Positions 34,120 to 43,088 of a stretch of DNA of 64,000 nucleotides are shown here, piece by piece; positions within the stretch are counted from its first letter, which is position 1; each line of letters begins with the position of its first letter. The notes beneath the pieces were generated by a model. That model saw only the letters and a program-made list of their open reading frames with translations. It was not told where the DNA came from and did not search any database. Source of the stretch: Clostridiaceae bacterium (GTDB lineage Bacteria; Bacillota; Clostridia; Peptostreptococcales; Natronincolaceae); the NCBI GenBank assembly GCA_018432235.1, contig JAHDLO010000011.1, positions 111,577 through 175,576 of the forward strand. Direction: 5' to 3'. A program made the translations under genes and the position numbers.

Positions 34120-34542
34120 ATGAAAGAAGAACGATTGATAAAAGTGTATGGATTGCAAAAAAATGAAGAGGGTGAAGAAAATAAAATAGAGCTTTCTACA
34201 ATGGGGAGCATATACGAAAAAAATAATAATATCTATGTGGTATACGAGGAAACCGAAATATCAGGGATGGAGGGAACCACCACTACCCTGAAGATTGAAG
34301 GAAAGGATAAGCTTTCCATGAAGCGGTATGGTAGCACCACCTCCCAGATGGTATTTGAGGTGGGAAAACGTCACACCAGTGATTATCGTACCATCTATGG
34401 TGACTTTAAAATGGAGGTTGTAACCAGCCAGCTTGATATTGAGGTTGATACACAAAGCCTAAAGGGGAAATTACATATTAATTACAAGCTCAGCATTTCA
34501 GGTCTTGTAGAGACGCAAAATCAGCTATCAATTAGCTTTTAG
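34120..34542 (+). CDS. DUF1934 beta-barrel protein
   Basis: A 140-residue protein predicted to be mainly beta strands, with SGMEGTTTTLKIEG and KRYGSTTSQMVFEVGKRH near the middle, the pattern of DUF1934 (calycin-like, e.g. B. subtilis YwiB). No signal peptide. Function unknown; in many Firmicutes it sits near arginyl-tRNA synthetase, here it is co-directional with ddl with 14 bp between. Confidence 0.8.
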   Translation: MKEERLIKVYGLQKNEEGEENKIELSTMGSIYEKNNNIYVVYEETEISGMEGTTTTLKIEGKDKLSMKRYGSTTSQMVFEVGKRHTSDYRTIYGDFKMEVVTSQLDIEVDTQSLKGKLHINYKLSISGLVETQNQLSISF

Positions 34543-34642
34543 TAGGTATGCAATATGTCGACTGGACCTTCTTCAAGATACTTAAAGCTTTGAAGTGCTG
34601 TTTTCGCATGAAACAAATATTAAATTTAATAGGGTTTGATTA

Positions 34643-34674
34643 CAGAGGGCTGTGAAAAATTTTTCGTAGCCTTC
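34643..34674 (+). terminator. Hairpin between the DUF1934 and glycerate kinase genes
   Basis: GAGGGCT and TAGCCTTC flank the self-complementary GAAAAATTTTTC, followed by TTTAATTTTT. A plausible weak terminator. Confidence 0.5.
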
Positions 34675-34743
34675 TTTAATTTTTAGAGGAAAATAAAGTC
34701 TTAGGTAGAAAGCTTTATTAAATAAGAAATAGGGGGGATATCA

Positions 34744-35901
34744 ATGAAGCTGATTGTAGCAATGGATTCATTTAAGGGCTGTATGACGGCAATGGAAGCC
34801 TCTGCTGCCTTTGAAAGGGGCTTCAAAAGGGCTGTTGCGTCTGCCGAAATAGTGAGGCTACCTATGGCTGACGGTGGAGAGGGTACGGTTCAATCACTGG
34901 TGGATGCCACAGGGGGCGAAATAATAAGGGAATGGGTAAAGGGTCCCTTAGGGGAATCGGTCAATGCCTTTTATGGGATTTTGGGAGATGGACGAACGGC
35001 AGTAATTGAAATGGCAGCAGCTTCGGGTCTCCCTTTGGTGCCCCCTGATAAGAGAAATCCATTGTTTACCACCACCTATGGTACAGGACAGCTGATAATG
35101 GGAGCATTGAACAGAGGCTGTAGGGAATTCTATATAGGGATAGGCGGAAGTGCCACCAATGACGGTGGTGCAGGAATGGCTCAGGCTCTGGGTATAAGAC
35201 TATTGGATCGTGCAGGTCAAGAGCTGCCCTATGGGGGCGGAGCCTTAAAAAATCTTGATAGAATTGATATGAGCAATATGGATAAAAGGCTGTTGGAAGC
35301 CAATATAACTGTAGCCTGCGATGTAGATAATCCTTTATGCGGAGAAAGGGGTGCCGCCTATGTCTATGGACCCCAAAAAGGTGCAGACACAGAAATGGTA
35401 AAGGCGCTGGATGAGGCTCTATTGCATTTTGCCAACATAGTAAAGCGAGACTTAGGTAAGGAAATTCTCGAAAAGAAGGGTGCAGGTGCAGCAGGTGGCT
35501 TGGGTGGTGGCATGATCGCATTTTTGGAAGCTACGTTAAAGCCCGGTATAGAAATGGTAATAGAAAGGGTAAATTTGGCAAAAGCAATTGAAGGGGCTCA
35601 CCTTGTGGTAACCGGAGAGGGACAGATAGACCAGCAAACCATATATGGCAAAACGCCTATTGGTGTAGCCAGAGTGGCAAAGCGCTTTAATGTACCGGTT
35701 ATAGCCATAGCCGGTACAAGGGGAAAAAATGCAGAGCTGGTGCATGCCCATGGCATTGATGCTGTATTTTCCCTTATAAGCAGACCGATATCACTGGAGG
35801 AGGCCATGAAAAGGGAAGTGGCTGAGGAGATGCTGGAGAAGCTGGCGGAGGAAATAGGCAATCTGATTAGGGTAATAGGTCTTCAGAAAAACAAAAATTA
35901 A
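34744..35901 (+). CDS. glxK: Glycerate 2-kinase (GlxK/GarK family)
   Basis: A 385-residue kinase of the GlxK type, beginning MKLIVAMDSFKGCMTAMEA, then LPMADGGEGTVQSLVDATGG, EMAAASGLPLV, GIGGSATNDGGAGMAQALG near 132-150 and TGEGQIDQQT. It phosphorylates glycerate to 2-phosphoglycerate (glycolytic entry). AGGGGGGATATCA precedes the ATG. It stands alone, upstream of the T-box operon. Confidence 0.93.
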   Translation: MKLIVAMDSFKGCMTAMEASAAFERGFKRAVASAEIVRLPMADGGEGTVQSLVDATGGEIIREWVKGPLGESVNAFYGILGDGRTAVIEMAAASGLPLVPPDKRNPLFTTTYGTGQLIMGALNRGCREFYIGIGGSATNDGGAGMAQALGIRLLDRAGQELPYGGGALKNLDRIDMSNMDKRLLEANITVACDVDNPLCGERGAAYVYGPQKGADTEMVKALDEALLHFANIVKRDLGKEILEKKGAGAAGGLGGGMIAFLEATLKPGIEMVIERVNLAKAIEGAHLVVTGEGQIDQQTIYGKTPIGVARVAKRFNVPVIAIAGTRGKNAELVHAHGIDAVFSLISRPISLEEAMKREVAEEMLEKLAEEIGNLIRVIGLQKNKN

Positions 35902-35919
35902 ATTTTCGTAAAAAATACC

Positions 35920-35948
35920 TTGTAATATTTTTTAAAAGAATATATAAT
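35920..35948 (+). promoter_or_regulatory. SigmaA-type promoter of the T-box/aspS2-gatCAB operon
   Basis: TTGTAA (35920-35925), 17-bp spacer, TATAAT (35943-35948). Transcription would begin near 35955, just before Stem I of the T-box. Confidence 0.7.
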
Positions 35949-35974
35949 ACTATATAAATAAAAAACACTCATTA

Positions 35975-36255
35975 AATGCATTGATGGGGAGAGTAGATAC
36001 GATACGGATTTTAAGCGAGTTGGGGTCGGTGGAAGCCCAATATGAGGTATGTATTGAAGAACACCCCGGAGCAGCTAACCGAAATTCATCAAGAAGAGTA
36101 GACTTAGTCGGAGGCTCACCGTTATCGGAGCTAAGTATCGATTGCTATGCAGTCTGTACTGATGAGAGATGGCTTTTATAAAGCTAATTAGGGTGGCACC
36201 ACGGATAACAATATCCCGTCCCTATACCATTTGGTATAGGAACGGGATTTTTTAT
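35975..36255 (+). ncRNA. T-box riboswitch with overlapping Glu/Asn specifier (GAAC)
   Basis: A full T-box leader. Stem I has the AG-bulge/distal-loop landmarks (GGGGAGAGTAGA, then AAGCGAGTTGGGG and GGTGGAAGCCC). The specifier loop reads TGAAGAACACCCCGGAG, with AAC (Asn) at 36060-36062 and GAA (Glu) at 36059-36061. The antiterminator core AGGGTGGCACCACGG is at 36190-36204. The terminator is a long stem (CCCGT, then CCTATACC/GGTATAGG, then ACGGG; 36213-36248) followed by T6. Uncharged tRNA binding would prevent termination and switch on aspS2-gatCAB. Homologous operons in Clostridium acetobutylicum are reported, from memory, to have a two-tRNA T-box of this type. Confidence 0.92.
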
Positions 36256-36351
36256 TGTAATAAATTATATAGTCCAATTTAAGAAAGACTACAGTTACAG
36301 GCATATGGCGAATAAAACTTTTTAAATATACAAATCAGGAGGAGATGCAAA

Positions 36352-37638
36352 ATGAGAACTTATGTCAATGAAGTAAAGGCGGCTACTGAGGAGCTCATAG
36401 CTATGAAGGGATGGGTTCATAGGATATATGATGTGGGTCAAATAAGCTTTGTACAATTGAGGGATAAAACCGGAATCATACAGCTGGTTTTAGATAAGGG
36501 ACAGAGGGAGGGCTTAAGGCTGGAGACGGCCATCTCCGTTAAGGGAAAAAAAGCTGAAAATCCTAAAGTCCCAGGTGGTATAGAGCTGCAGGTACAGACG
36601 CTGGAGGTGGTTGGCAAACCTGACTACGATGTACTGCCCTTTCCGATTAATCAACAAGAGGTTGATGCCCATCTGGAAACTCAGCTGAACTATAGAACCA
36701 TCAGCCTAAGAGCACCAAAGGTCAGAGCGCCCTTTAAGGTACAGGAGGAAATAGTGGAGGCCTTCAGAGCCTTCTTTAAGAAAAATCATTTTTCAGAGAT
36801 GCATACACCAAAGCTGATCGCATCAGGTACAGAGGGAGGCTCCGAAATGTTTACCGTCAATTATTTTGACAGGAGGGCCTTCTTAGCCCAAAGCCCTCAG
36901 TTCTATAAGCAGATGATGGTGGGGGCAGGCTTTGAAAGGGTATTTGAAATAGGGCATGCCTATCGTGCAGAGCTGCACAATACATGGCGGCATCTGAACG
37001 AGTATGTCAGCCTTGATGTAGAGATGGGCTTTATAGACAGTGAGGCGGATATTATGGACATGGAGGAGGGGTTTATAAAGCATCTTTTCCAGCATATAAA
37101 AACCACCTGCAGTGAAGAACTGCATCTCCTGGATATAGAGCTGGTTGAACCAAAGGAGATGCCACGGATTCCCCTTATGGAGGCTCAGCAGATACTGCTG
37201 GATAAATATAATAAAAAGTCCCCTGTCGGCAATTTAGATGCAGAAGGGGAGGCACTGTTTTCACAATATGTGAAGGAGACCTATGACAGTGATTTTGTCT
37301 TCATAACAAAGTATCCAATATCCAAGAGGCCGGTATATACAATGCCGGACGATAGACTGGAGGGAATGACCAGAAGCTTTGACCTTATATACAAGGGATT
37401 GGAAATTACCACCGGAGGGCAGAGAATCCATGATTATCAGCAGCTAAAGGATAATATGCTGGCCTTTGGACTAAAGCCGGAGGATTTCGACTTCTATCTT
37501 GAAACCTTCAGGTATGGTATGCCGCCACATGGAGGCTTTGCTATAGGGTTGGAGAGAATCACCATGAAGCTGTTAGATTTGGATAATATACGTAAGGCAA
37601 CCTTAATGCCTAGAGATTTAAAGAGAATTACACCATAG
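36352..37638 (+). CDS. aspS2: Aspartyl-tRNA synthetase, archaeal type, probably non-discriminating
   Basis: A 428-residue class IIb synthetase, short (archaeal/eukaryal-like) and without the GAD insertion of bacterial AspRS. The N-terminal anticodon-binding OB fold includes GWVHRIYDVGQISFVQLRD; the catalytic domain has AQSPQFYKQMM (Asp-specific), motif 2 HAYRAELHNTWRHLNEY and motif 3 GMPPHGGFAIGLERITMKL. From memory, a His at position 23 instead of Trp marks enzymes that also charge tRNA-Asn with Asp. Position as first gene of aspS2-gatCAB and Asn codon in the T-box support this: Asp-tRNA-Asn made here is amidated by GatCAB. An AsnRS label is less likely. Confidence 0.88.
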   Translation: MRTYVNEVKAATEELIAMKGWVHRIYDVGQISFVQLRDKTGIIQLVLDKGQREGLRLETAISVKGKKAENPKVPGGIELQVQTLEVVGKPDYDVLPFPINQQEVDAHLETQLNYRTISLRAPKVRAPFKVQEEIVEAFRAFFKKNHFSEMHTPKLIASGTEGGSEMFTVNYFDRRAFLAQSPQFYKQMMVGAGFERVFEIGHAYRAELHNTWRHLNEYVSLDVEMGFIDSEADIMDMEEGFIKHLFQHIKTTCSEELHLLDIELVEPKEMPRIPLMEAQQILLDKYNKKSPVGNLDAEGEALFSQYVKETYDSDFVFITKYPISKRPVYTMPDDRLEGMTRSFDLIYKGLEITTGGQRIHDYQQLKDNMLAFGLKPEDFDFYLETFRYGMPPHGGFAIGLERITMKLLDLDNIRKATLMPRDLKRITP

Positions 37639-37651
37639 GAGGAGGATGAAT

Positions 37652-37939
37652 ATGAAGCTGGATAAAGAGGAAGTTAAGTATATAGCCAGGCTGGCAAAGC
37701 TCAGCTTTACAGAGGATAAGGCTGAAAGGCTGGCGGAGGAGTTTACCCAAATACTGAGTCATTTTCAGGCTATAGATAAAATTGATTTAAGTGATATCAG
37801 CCTTGAGCTACCGCTGGATGAGGTGAAGACAGTATTACGTCCGGATGAAGCTAAAATATTCGAGAATAAGGAAAAGCTCTTTAAAAATACAAAAGCCATG
37901 AGGGATACCTATATACAGGTACCAAAGATTATTGAATAG
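37652..37939 (+). CDS. gatC: Asp-tRNA(Asn)/Glu-tRNA(Gln) amidotransferase subunit C
   Basis: A 95-residue subunit, reading KLDKEEVKYIARLAKLSFTE at the start and VLRPDEAKIF near 68-77, which are GatC hallmarks. GatC wraps GatA and GatB together. ATG 37652 is chosen because AGGAGGAGG ends about 5 bp upstream; the ATG at 37646 overlaps it. Spacing is 13 bp from aspS2 and 13 bp to gatA. Confidence 0.92.
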   Translation: MKLDKEEVKYIARLAKLSFTEDKAERLAEEFTQILSHFQAIDKIDLSDISLELPLDEVKTVLRPDEAKIFENKEKLFKNTKAMRDTYIQVPKIIE

Positions 37940-37952
37940 AGGGGTGACAAAA

Positions 37953-39425
37953 ATGAGCTTAGCAGCAATGACGATAGAAGAAATTCAAAGGGGCCTAGCA
38001 GCAAAGGAGATAACAGCAGTGGCGCTGGTTAAGGCTGTGTTTGAGAGAATAAAAGAGGTGGAGCCTCAGGTTCAGGGCTATATCACCTTATGTGAGAAGG
38101 AGGCACTAACACAGGCAGAGGCTATTGACAAAAAAATAGAGATGTCTGTGCCATTGGGGAAGCTTGCCGGAGTACCGATAGCCCTAAAGGATAATATTTG
38201 CACCGACGGCATCAAAACCACCTGTGGATCTAAAATGCTGGCGGATTTTGTACCTCCCTATGATGCCACAGTTGTTAAACGATTGAAGGATGCCGATGCC
38301 ATTATTATAGGTAAAGTTAATATGGATGAATTTGCCATGGGCTCCTCTACTGAAAATTCCGCCTTTAAAGCAACAAAAAACCCCTGGGATTTAAGCAGAG
38401 TACCAGGAGGGTCCTCAGGAGGCTCTGCAGCAGTTGTAGCCGCTGATATGTCGGTTTTGGCCTTGGGTTCAGACACAGGTGGATCAATACGGCAGCCGGC
38501 AGCCTTTTGCGGAGTTGTGGGCTTAAAGCCGACCTATGGACTGATATCCCGTTTTGGCCTCATAGCCTTTGCCTCCTCGCTGGATCAAATTGGCCCCCTG
38601 ACCAAGACCGTCTATGATTCTGCTGTGGCCCTAGAGGTATTACAGGGAAAGGACCCTATGGACAGCACCAGTAAAGCACCACAGGAAATCAACTATGTAG
38701 AGGGTATTAAAGACGGTGTAAAGGGGATGAAGATAGGTGTCCCAAGGGAATTTTTTCAAAAGGGCCTGGACCCGGAGATTGCGGCATCTATTCAGAAAAG
38801 TATAGAAGCCTATAGAAGCCTGGGGGCAATAGTGGAGGAAACCACCTTGCCAATAACTGAGGAGGGGCTTTCAGCCTACTATATCATATCCTCCGCTGAG
38901 GCCAGCTCCAATCTTGCTAGATTTGATGGACTACGCTATGGATATCGCCCAGAGGATTTCGAGAAGGTTGAGGAGCTGATGGAGAAATCCAGAACCGATG
39001 CCTTTGGTGAAGAGGTGAAGCGAAGGATTATGCTGGGAACCTATGCGCTTTCCTCAGGATATTATGATGCATACTACAATCGCGCTCAAAGGCTTAGAAG
39101 GAAAATACGAGAGGAATTTAAGACAATATTTGAAAAGTATGATCTTATACTTAGCCCTACAACCCCAGCACTGCCTTTCCTATGTGGTGAAAAAAGCGAT
39201 AATCCATTGGAAATGTATCTTGAGGACATATATACCATTAATATAAATCTGGCAGAGCTGCCTGCATTGGCAATGCCCTGCGGCTTTAGCAGCACTGGAT
39301 TGCCAATAGGTTTACAAATAATAGGACCACATTTCTCAGAAGGCAAAATTCTAAAGGCAGCCTATGCGCTGGAAAAGGATTTAAATATTGTTGGGAAAAG
39401 ACCCCAATGGAAGGAGGAGGCATAA
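37953..39425 (+). CDS. gatA: Asp-tRNA(Asn)/Glu-tRNA(Gln) amidotransferase subunit A
   Basis: A 490-residue amidase-signature enzyme that frees ammonia from glutamine. Catalytic elements: Lys in GVPIALKDNICTDG, GGSSGGSAAVVAA and the Ser of GSDTGGSIRQPAAFCG. The ammonia travels to GatB. ATG 37953 follows GAGGGGTGACAAAA; earlier in-frame codons extend into the gatC end and are not needed. gatB starts directly after the stop. Confidence 0.95.
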   Translation: MSLAAMTIEEIQRGLAAKEITAVALVKAVFERIKEVEPQVQGYITLCEKEALTQAEAIDKKIEMSVPLGKLAGVPIALKDNICTDGIKTTCGSKMLADFVPPYDATVVKRLKDADAIIIGKVNMDEFAMGSSTENSAFKATKNPWDLSRVPGGSSGGSAAVVAADMSVLALGSDTGGSIRQPAAFCGVVGLKPTYGLISRFGLIAFASSLDQIGPLTKTVYDSAVALEVLQGKDPMDSTSKAPQEINYVEGIKDGVKGMKIGVPREFFQKGLDPEIAASIQKSIEAYRSLGAIVEETTLPITEEGLSAYYIISSAEASSNLARFDGLRYGYRPEDFEKVEELMEKSRTDAFGEEVKRRIMLGTYALSSGYYDAYYNRAQRLRRKIREEFKTIFEKYDLILSPTTPALPFLCGEKSDNPLEMYLEDIYTININLAELPALAMPCGFSSTGLPIGLQIIGPHFSEGKILKAAYALEKDLNIVGKRPQWKEEA

Positions 39426-40865
39426 ATGAGCTGGGAAACAATCATAGGAATTGAAATACATGCAGAGCTTATGACCAATTCAAAGATATTCTGCAGCTGT
39501 CCGACGGATTTTGGGGCAGCTCCCAACCATCATACCTGCCCTATATGTATGGGGTTGCCGGGGACACTGCCGGTATTGAATGAGGAGGTTGTGAAGCTGG
39601 CAATCAAGGCGGGATTGGCCTTGAATTGCGAAATAAACCTCTTAAACAAAATGGACAGGAAAAACTATTTCTATCCTGACCTGCCAAAGGCCTATCAAAT
39701 ATCCCAATACGATCTGCCGATATGCAAAGACGGGCATGTTGATATTGAGGTGGACGGGGAGAAAAAAAGAATAAGAATCAATAGAATTCATATAGAGGAG
39801 GATGCCGGAAAGCTGGTGCATCTTGAAGAAGAGCCCTACTCTTTAATAGATTATAACCGGGTAGGTGTGCCATTGGTTGAAATCGTCTCGGAGGCGGATT
39901 TAAGGTCGCCTCAGGAGGCAGTGGCGTACGTCAAGGCCTTGAGGGCAATACTTCAGTATGCCGGCATCTCTGACTGTCGTATGGAGCAGGGCTCACTAAG
40001 ATGCGATGCCAATATCTCCATTAGAAAAATAGGACAAAAAGAATTTAATTCAAAGGTTGAAATTAAAAATATGAACTCCTTTAAGGAGCTTTTGAAGGCT
40101 ATGGAAAAGGAGGAAAAGCGTCAAAGAGAGCTTTATCAATTTGGTGAGGGCTTTAAGGTGGTTCAGGAGACCAGAAGATGGGATAGTGCGAAGGGTAGAA
40201 CCATACCCATGAGAAGCAAGGAGGACGCCCATGACTATCGATATTTTCCAGATCCGGACCTAATACCTATAGTACTGAAGGAAGAGCTGGTAACGGCATT
40301 AGGACGACAGTTGCCGGAGCTTCCTGCTGCAAAGAGCATTAGATTTACCGATGCGTATGGCCTTACGGAAAAGGAGGCCGAGATTTTAGTTGGTGACAAG
40401 GCTCTCGGTGAATATTATGAGGGTGTTGTAGGTCTTGGTGCAGCCCCTAAAGCAGTGTCTAATTGGATGCTGGGGGACCTCCTAAAGCTGTTGAAGGAGG
40501 CGGAGCAGGAGAGTGATGACATACCTATCAAGCAGCAGGACTTTAAGCAGCTTTTATGTCTGATAGATGAGGGCAAAATAAGCGGTAAGATAGGTAAAGA
40601 GGTATTTACAGAGATGTTTAAGGAGGGAAAATCTCCTGATGAGATTATAAAAGAAAAGGGTCTGGAGCAAATCAGCGGTACAGATGTTATTGAAAAAATA
40701 GTAGTGGAATTAATAGAGAAAAATCCGCAATCTGTTGCCGACTATAAGGGTGGGAAGCCACAGGCTGTGGGCTACCTGATGGGTCAGGTAATGAAGGCAA
40801 CCAAGGGTCAAGCAAATCCTCAGCTGGCGAAGGAGCTGCTGGAAAAGAAATTGAATGCAATTTAA
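39426..40865 (+). CDS. gatB: Asp-tRNA(Asn)/Glu-tRNA(Gln) amidotransferase subunit B
   Basis: A 479-residue subunit that binds the misacylated tRNA, activates its side-chain carboxylate with ATP and amidates it. Cradle-domain motifs are GIEIHAELMTNSKIFC, the zinc-type HTCPICMGLPGTLPVLN, KMDRKNYFYPDLPKAYQISQ (read in two parts) and MEQGSLRCDANIS. The C-terminal YqeY-like tail (about 330-479) is complete. AAGGAGGAGGCATAA precedes the ATG. Last gene of the T-box operon. Confidence 0.95.
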   Translation: MSWETIIGIEIHAELMTNSKIFCSCPTDFGAAPNHHTCPICMGLPGTLPVLNEEVVKLAIKAGLALNCEINLLNKMDRKNYFYPDLPKAYQISQYDLPICKDGHVDIEVDGEKKRIRINRIHIEEDAGKLVHLEEEPYSLIDYNRVGVPLVEIVSEADLRSPQEAVAYVKALRAILQYAGISDCRMEQGSLRCDANISIRKIGQKEFNSKVEIKNMNSFKELLKAMEKEEKRQRELYQFGEGFKVVQETRRWDSAKGRTIPMRSKEDAHDYRYFPDPDLIPIVLKEELVTALGRQLPELPAAKSIRFTDAYGLTEKEAEILVGDKALGEYYEGVVGLGAAPKAVSNWMLGDLLKLLKEAEQESDDIPIKQQDFKQLLCLIDEGKISGKIGKEVFTEMFKEGKSPDEIIKEKGLEQISGTDVIEKIVVELIEKNPQSVADYKGGKPQAVGYLMGQVMKATKGQANPQLAKELLEKKLNAI

Positions 40866-40895
40866 TTTAAAGCATAAATCTCTATATTTAAAGTC

Positions 40896-40923
40896 AAAAA
40901 TCTCCGACAAAGGGAGATTTTTT
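40896..40923 (+). terminator. Terminator of the aspS2-gatCAB operon
   Basis: AAAAATCTCC, loop GACAAA, GGGAGATTTTTT. Confidence 0.9.
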
Positions 40924-41039
40924 GATTTTAGTATATACCAATACCAGTATTAACTTAAAATTATTGGGGTATTACTATTAGATAGGAAACCTTTAAATGA
41001 TATTGCGTCTAAGTGGTAAAGCATGTAAAGGAGGCATAA

Positions 41040-42134
41040 ATGATGAAGAAAATAGTAGCCCTTATACTTTTGATTGGCCTTTTAATCAGCGGTATAGCCG
41101 GCTGTAGTCCAAAGCCGACGCCGGAGTCCCCTGAGGAAAGAAAGGAATACGGCTATGGTGAGCTGGAGATAAGAGATATTAAGGCTATAGAAATTACGGC
41201 GGAGGGAGCAAGAACACCCGTCATTGAAGAAAGAGAAGCTTTGGAGCAGGTGGCTTTATATATTAGTGAGGCAAAATTTATTGATGTGGCAAATGACCCC
41301 AGCAGAGTTGAGATTGCAGAAAGAGGCATTAAGGTTTACTTAAAGGAAGAGCTGAGGGGAAGCGACCAGATAATCGTTTCCCATAGAGAAAGCGATGAAG
41401 ATAGACTATATTTGGGACCTGAGGGACACGAGTATTTGGTAGAATCAAGGGAGCTGGTGGAATATATTAAGACTAATATCAACGCTAAGGTGCTTATAGT
41501 GGAGGAGGAAGTATTGCCAAAGGCAGCAGGCGAGTGGTTCGCCACTTTTGAAAATGAAAAGGGAGCCTATGCTTACCAGCATCCATATGGCAGCTATATC
41601 AAAATTAATGCAGGAGAAAAGCCCACCGGAGGCTATAGCTTAGATTTCAAGGAGCTTGTTGATGAAGGATATTTTAAGTCGATTTTATTGGAGCTGAGGG
41701 AGCCTGAAGAAGGACAGCAGGTTACTCAAGCCCTAACCTATCCTCAGATGATTATACGGGTGGCGGCTGAGGAGGTAAGCAGCTATCAGATTAAAACAAC
41801 AGACGGTGAAGAATTTCAGGTGGAGGATAAAATCAAACTGGCTGGCTTTGAAGGGCTTAAACAGAAGGATATAATAACAAGCCCATTAAGGGTGAAGGGT
41901 AAGGTGGCGGCCTTTGAGGGGGCCTTTGGTATTCGGATTTTGGAGGTGGATAATAAAGAAGTTCATGTGGCGCAATTGCAGGCAGCTGCAGGCGCCCCAA
42001 ATTGGGGGAATTTTAATGCTGAGATCAGCTTCCCGACGGTAGATGCGGCAACGGGCTTTATAGAAATAGGAGAATTCAGTGCAAAGGACGGAAGCTGGGT
42101 TGTTCTGGAGCGGCTAGAGATAAGCTTTAAGTAA
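41040..42134 (+). CDS. Lipoprotein with PrcB-like and Gmad2-like domains
   Basis: A 364-residue lipoprotein (lipobox IAGC, Cys22). The middle (about 165-270, INAGEKPTGGYSLDF onward) resembles PrcB, the domain named after a protease-complex subunit. The last 90 residues (LRVKGKVAAFEGAFGIRILE to the end) match the Gmad2 immunoglobulin-like domain found in spore-germination and sporulation lipoproteins. The first 140 residues are unassigned. Likely outer face of the membrane; a role in the spore envelope or in germination is possible. AAAGGAGGCATAA precedes the first of two ATGs. Monocistronic. Confidence 0.75.
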   Translation: MMKKIVALILLIGLLISGIAGCSPKPTPESPEERKEYGYGELEIRDIKAIEITAEGARTPVIEEREALEQVALYISEAKFIDVANDPSRVEIAERGIKVYLKEELRGSDQIIVSHRESDEDRLYLGPEGHEYLVESRELVEYIKTNINAKVLIVEEEVLPKAAGEWFATFENEKGAYAYQHPYGSYIKINAGEKPTGGYSLDFKELVDEGYFKSILLELREPEEGQQVTQALTYPQMIIRVAAEEVSSYQIKTTDGEEFQVEDKIKLAGFEGLKQKDIITSPLRVKGKVAAFEGAFGIRILEVDNKEVHVAQLQAAAGAPNWGNFNAEISFPTVDAATGFIEIGEFSAKDGSWVVLERLEISFK

Positions 42135-42145
42135 TGACAAACAAA

Positions 42146-42180
42146 AACAGGTCCGACATCTAATGTATGCCAGGCCTGTT
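42146..42180. terminator. Terminator between convergent genes
   Basis: AACAGGTCC pairs with GGCCTGTT (one G-U), with A-rich and T-rich flanks on either side, usable by both the lipoprotein gene and the convergent DUF4097 gene. Confidence 0.7.
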
Positions 42181-42190
42181 TAATTTTATA

Positions 42191-43003
42191 TTATTCTTGT
42201 ATTAACTGAAGATCTCCAGAAATGGAACGAAGGCATATTTCATCGGTACGATACTCTGTTTTTCCCCATGCTGGATTGGCCCTTTCGAGGGGCTGTACCA
42301 GTTTGCCGGTAATGGTCATTCCGTCCAATAAAATGCCCGATCCGGAGGGCAGCTTTATGATTGAATTACCTGAGGTAGTGTTAATATGGATTTTGTTGTC
42401 TATTGCAGAGGCTTCAATAGTAATATCACCTGAGGTACTGGTGGCATCTATGGTGCCTTCGATATTTGATAGGCTGATGCAGCCGGAAATGGTTTTTAAT
42501 CTATGACTTTTAGCCCTTAATGCTGCAATATTCAGGTTGCCGGAAATGGTGGATAACTGTAGATCCGCCAGATGGCCACTCTTGATATGTATATCACCAG
42601 AGGTGGATTGAATAGCGATACTTTGTCTGTAGCTGTTGGGCAGATACAGGCTTATAAGCAATTGACAGTGTATGGGCTGGAGGGCAGTCGGAAATTTTAA
42701 GAAAACACTTTGTGTCGAGCCTTCTCTTTGTGCCTCTAGTATTGGAGATGGCTGATTTTCAGCAGCCTTTAGCTGTCCCTGCAGGCTTACCCTAGCCCTA
42801 TCATCATTAGTAAATTCCAGCTTCAGCAATGCTGATTTGGCGTCGATGTCTAGCTTATAAATATCCTTCAGGTTTAAAGCTAGCTCCTGATCAATCAAGG
42901 TTTCTATAATTTTAAACTCTGGGGCTGGTGGTAGTGCTTCCTCCACTGCTTTGCCCTTAAAAAGCAATGCAGGAAATTTCCTTAAGTGATTTACCATTTC
43001 CAC
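42191..43003 (-). CDS. DUF4097-type beta-helix protein
   Basis: A 270-residue protein. The second half is a ladder of short repeated strands (IQSTSGDIHIKSG, QLSTISGNLNIAAL, KTISGCISLSNIEG, TSTSGDITIEASAI, NTTSGNSIIKLPSG), the DUF4097/DUF4098 adhesin-like pattern that folds as a right-handed beta solenoid. No signal peptide or membrane helix. Function unknown; relatives are often tied to PspC or sensor systems. The minus-strand ATG is preceded by GGAGGCGCATTCCGTGG, so spacing is longer than usual. Confidence 0.75.
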   Translation of the reverse strand: MEMVNHLRKFPALLFKGKAVEEALPPAPEFKIIETLIDQELALNLKDIYKLDIDAKSALLKLEFTNDDRARVSLQGQLKAAENQPSPILEAQREGSTQSVFLKFPTALQPIHCQLLISLYLPNSYRQSIAIQSTSGDIHIKSGHLADLQLSTISGNLNIAALRAKSHRLKTISGCISLSNIEGTIDATSTSGDITIEASAIDNKIHINTTSGNSIIKLPSGSGILLDGMTITGKLVQPLERANPAWGKTEYRTDEICLRSISGDLQLIQE

Positions 43004-43034
43004 GGAATGCGCCTCCTAATAAACAAATAATAAT

Positions 43035-43078
43035 ATATGAAAATTTCTCTCAGATCTTATTCTATTTTTTAAATGACA
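43035..43078. repeat. 44-bp repeat, partial copy of the adjacent MITE end
   Basis: 43035-43078 matches 43198-43241 with one mismatch (ATATGAAAATTTCTCTCAGA, then T or C, then CTTATTC and so on). It is a lone right-end copy beside the complete element at 43089-43250. Confidence 0.75.
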
Positions 43079-43088
43079 AAAGGGTATC

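Noticed and set aside
35981..36181. 66-codon open frame beginning MMGRVDTIRIL
   Set aside because: It lies entirely inside the T-box RNA; conservation there is structural.
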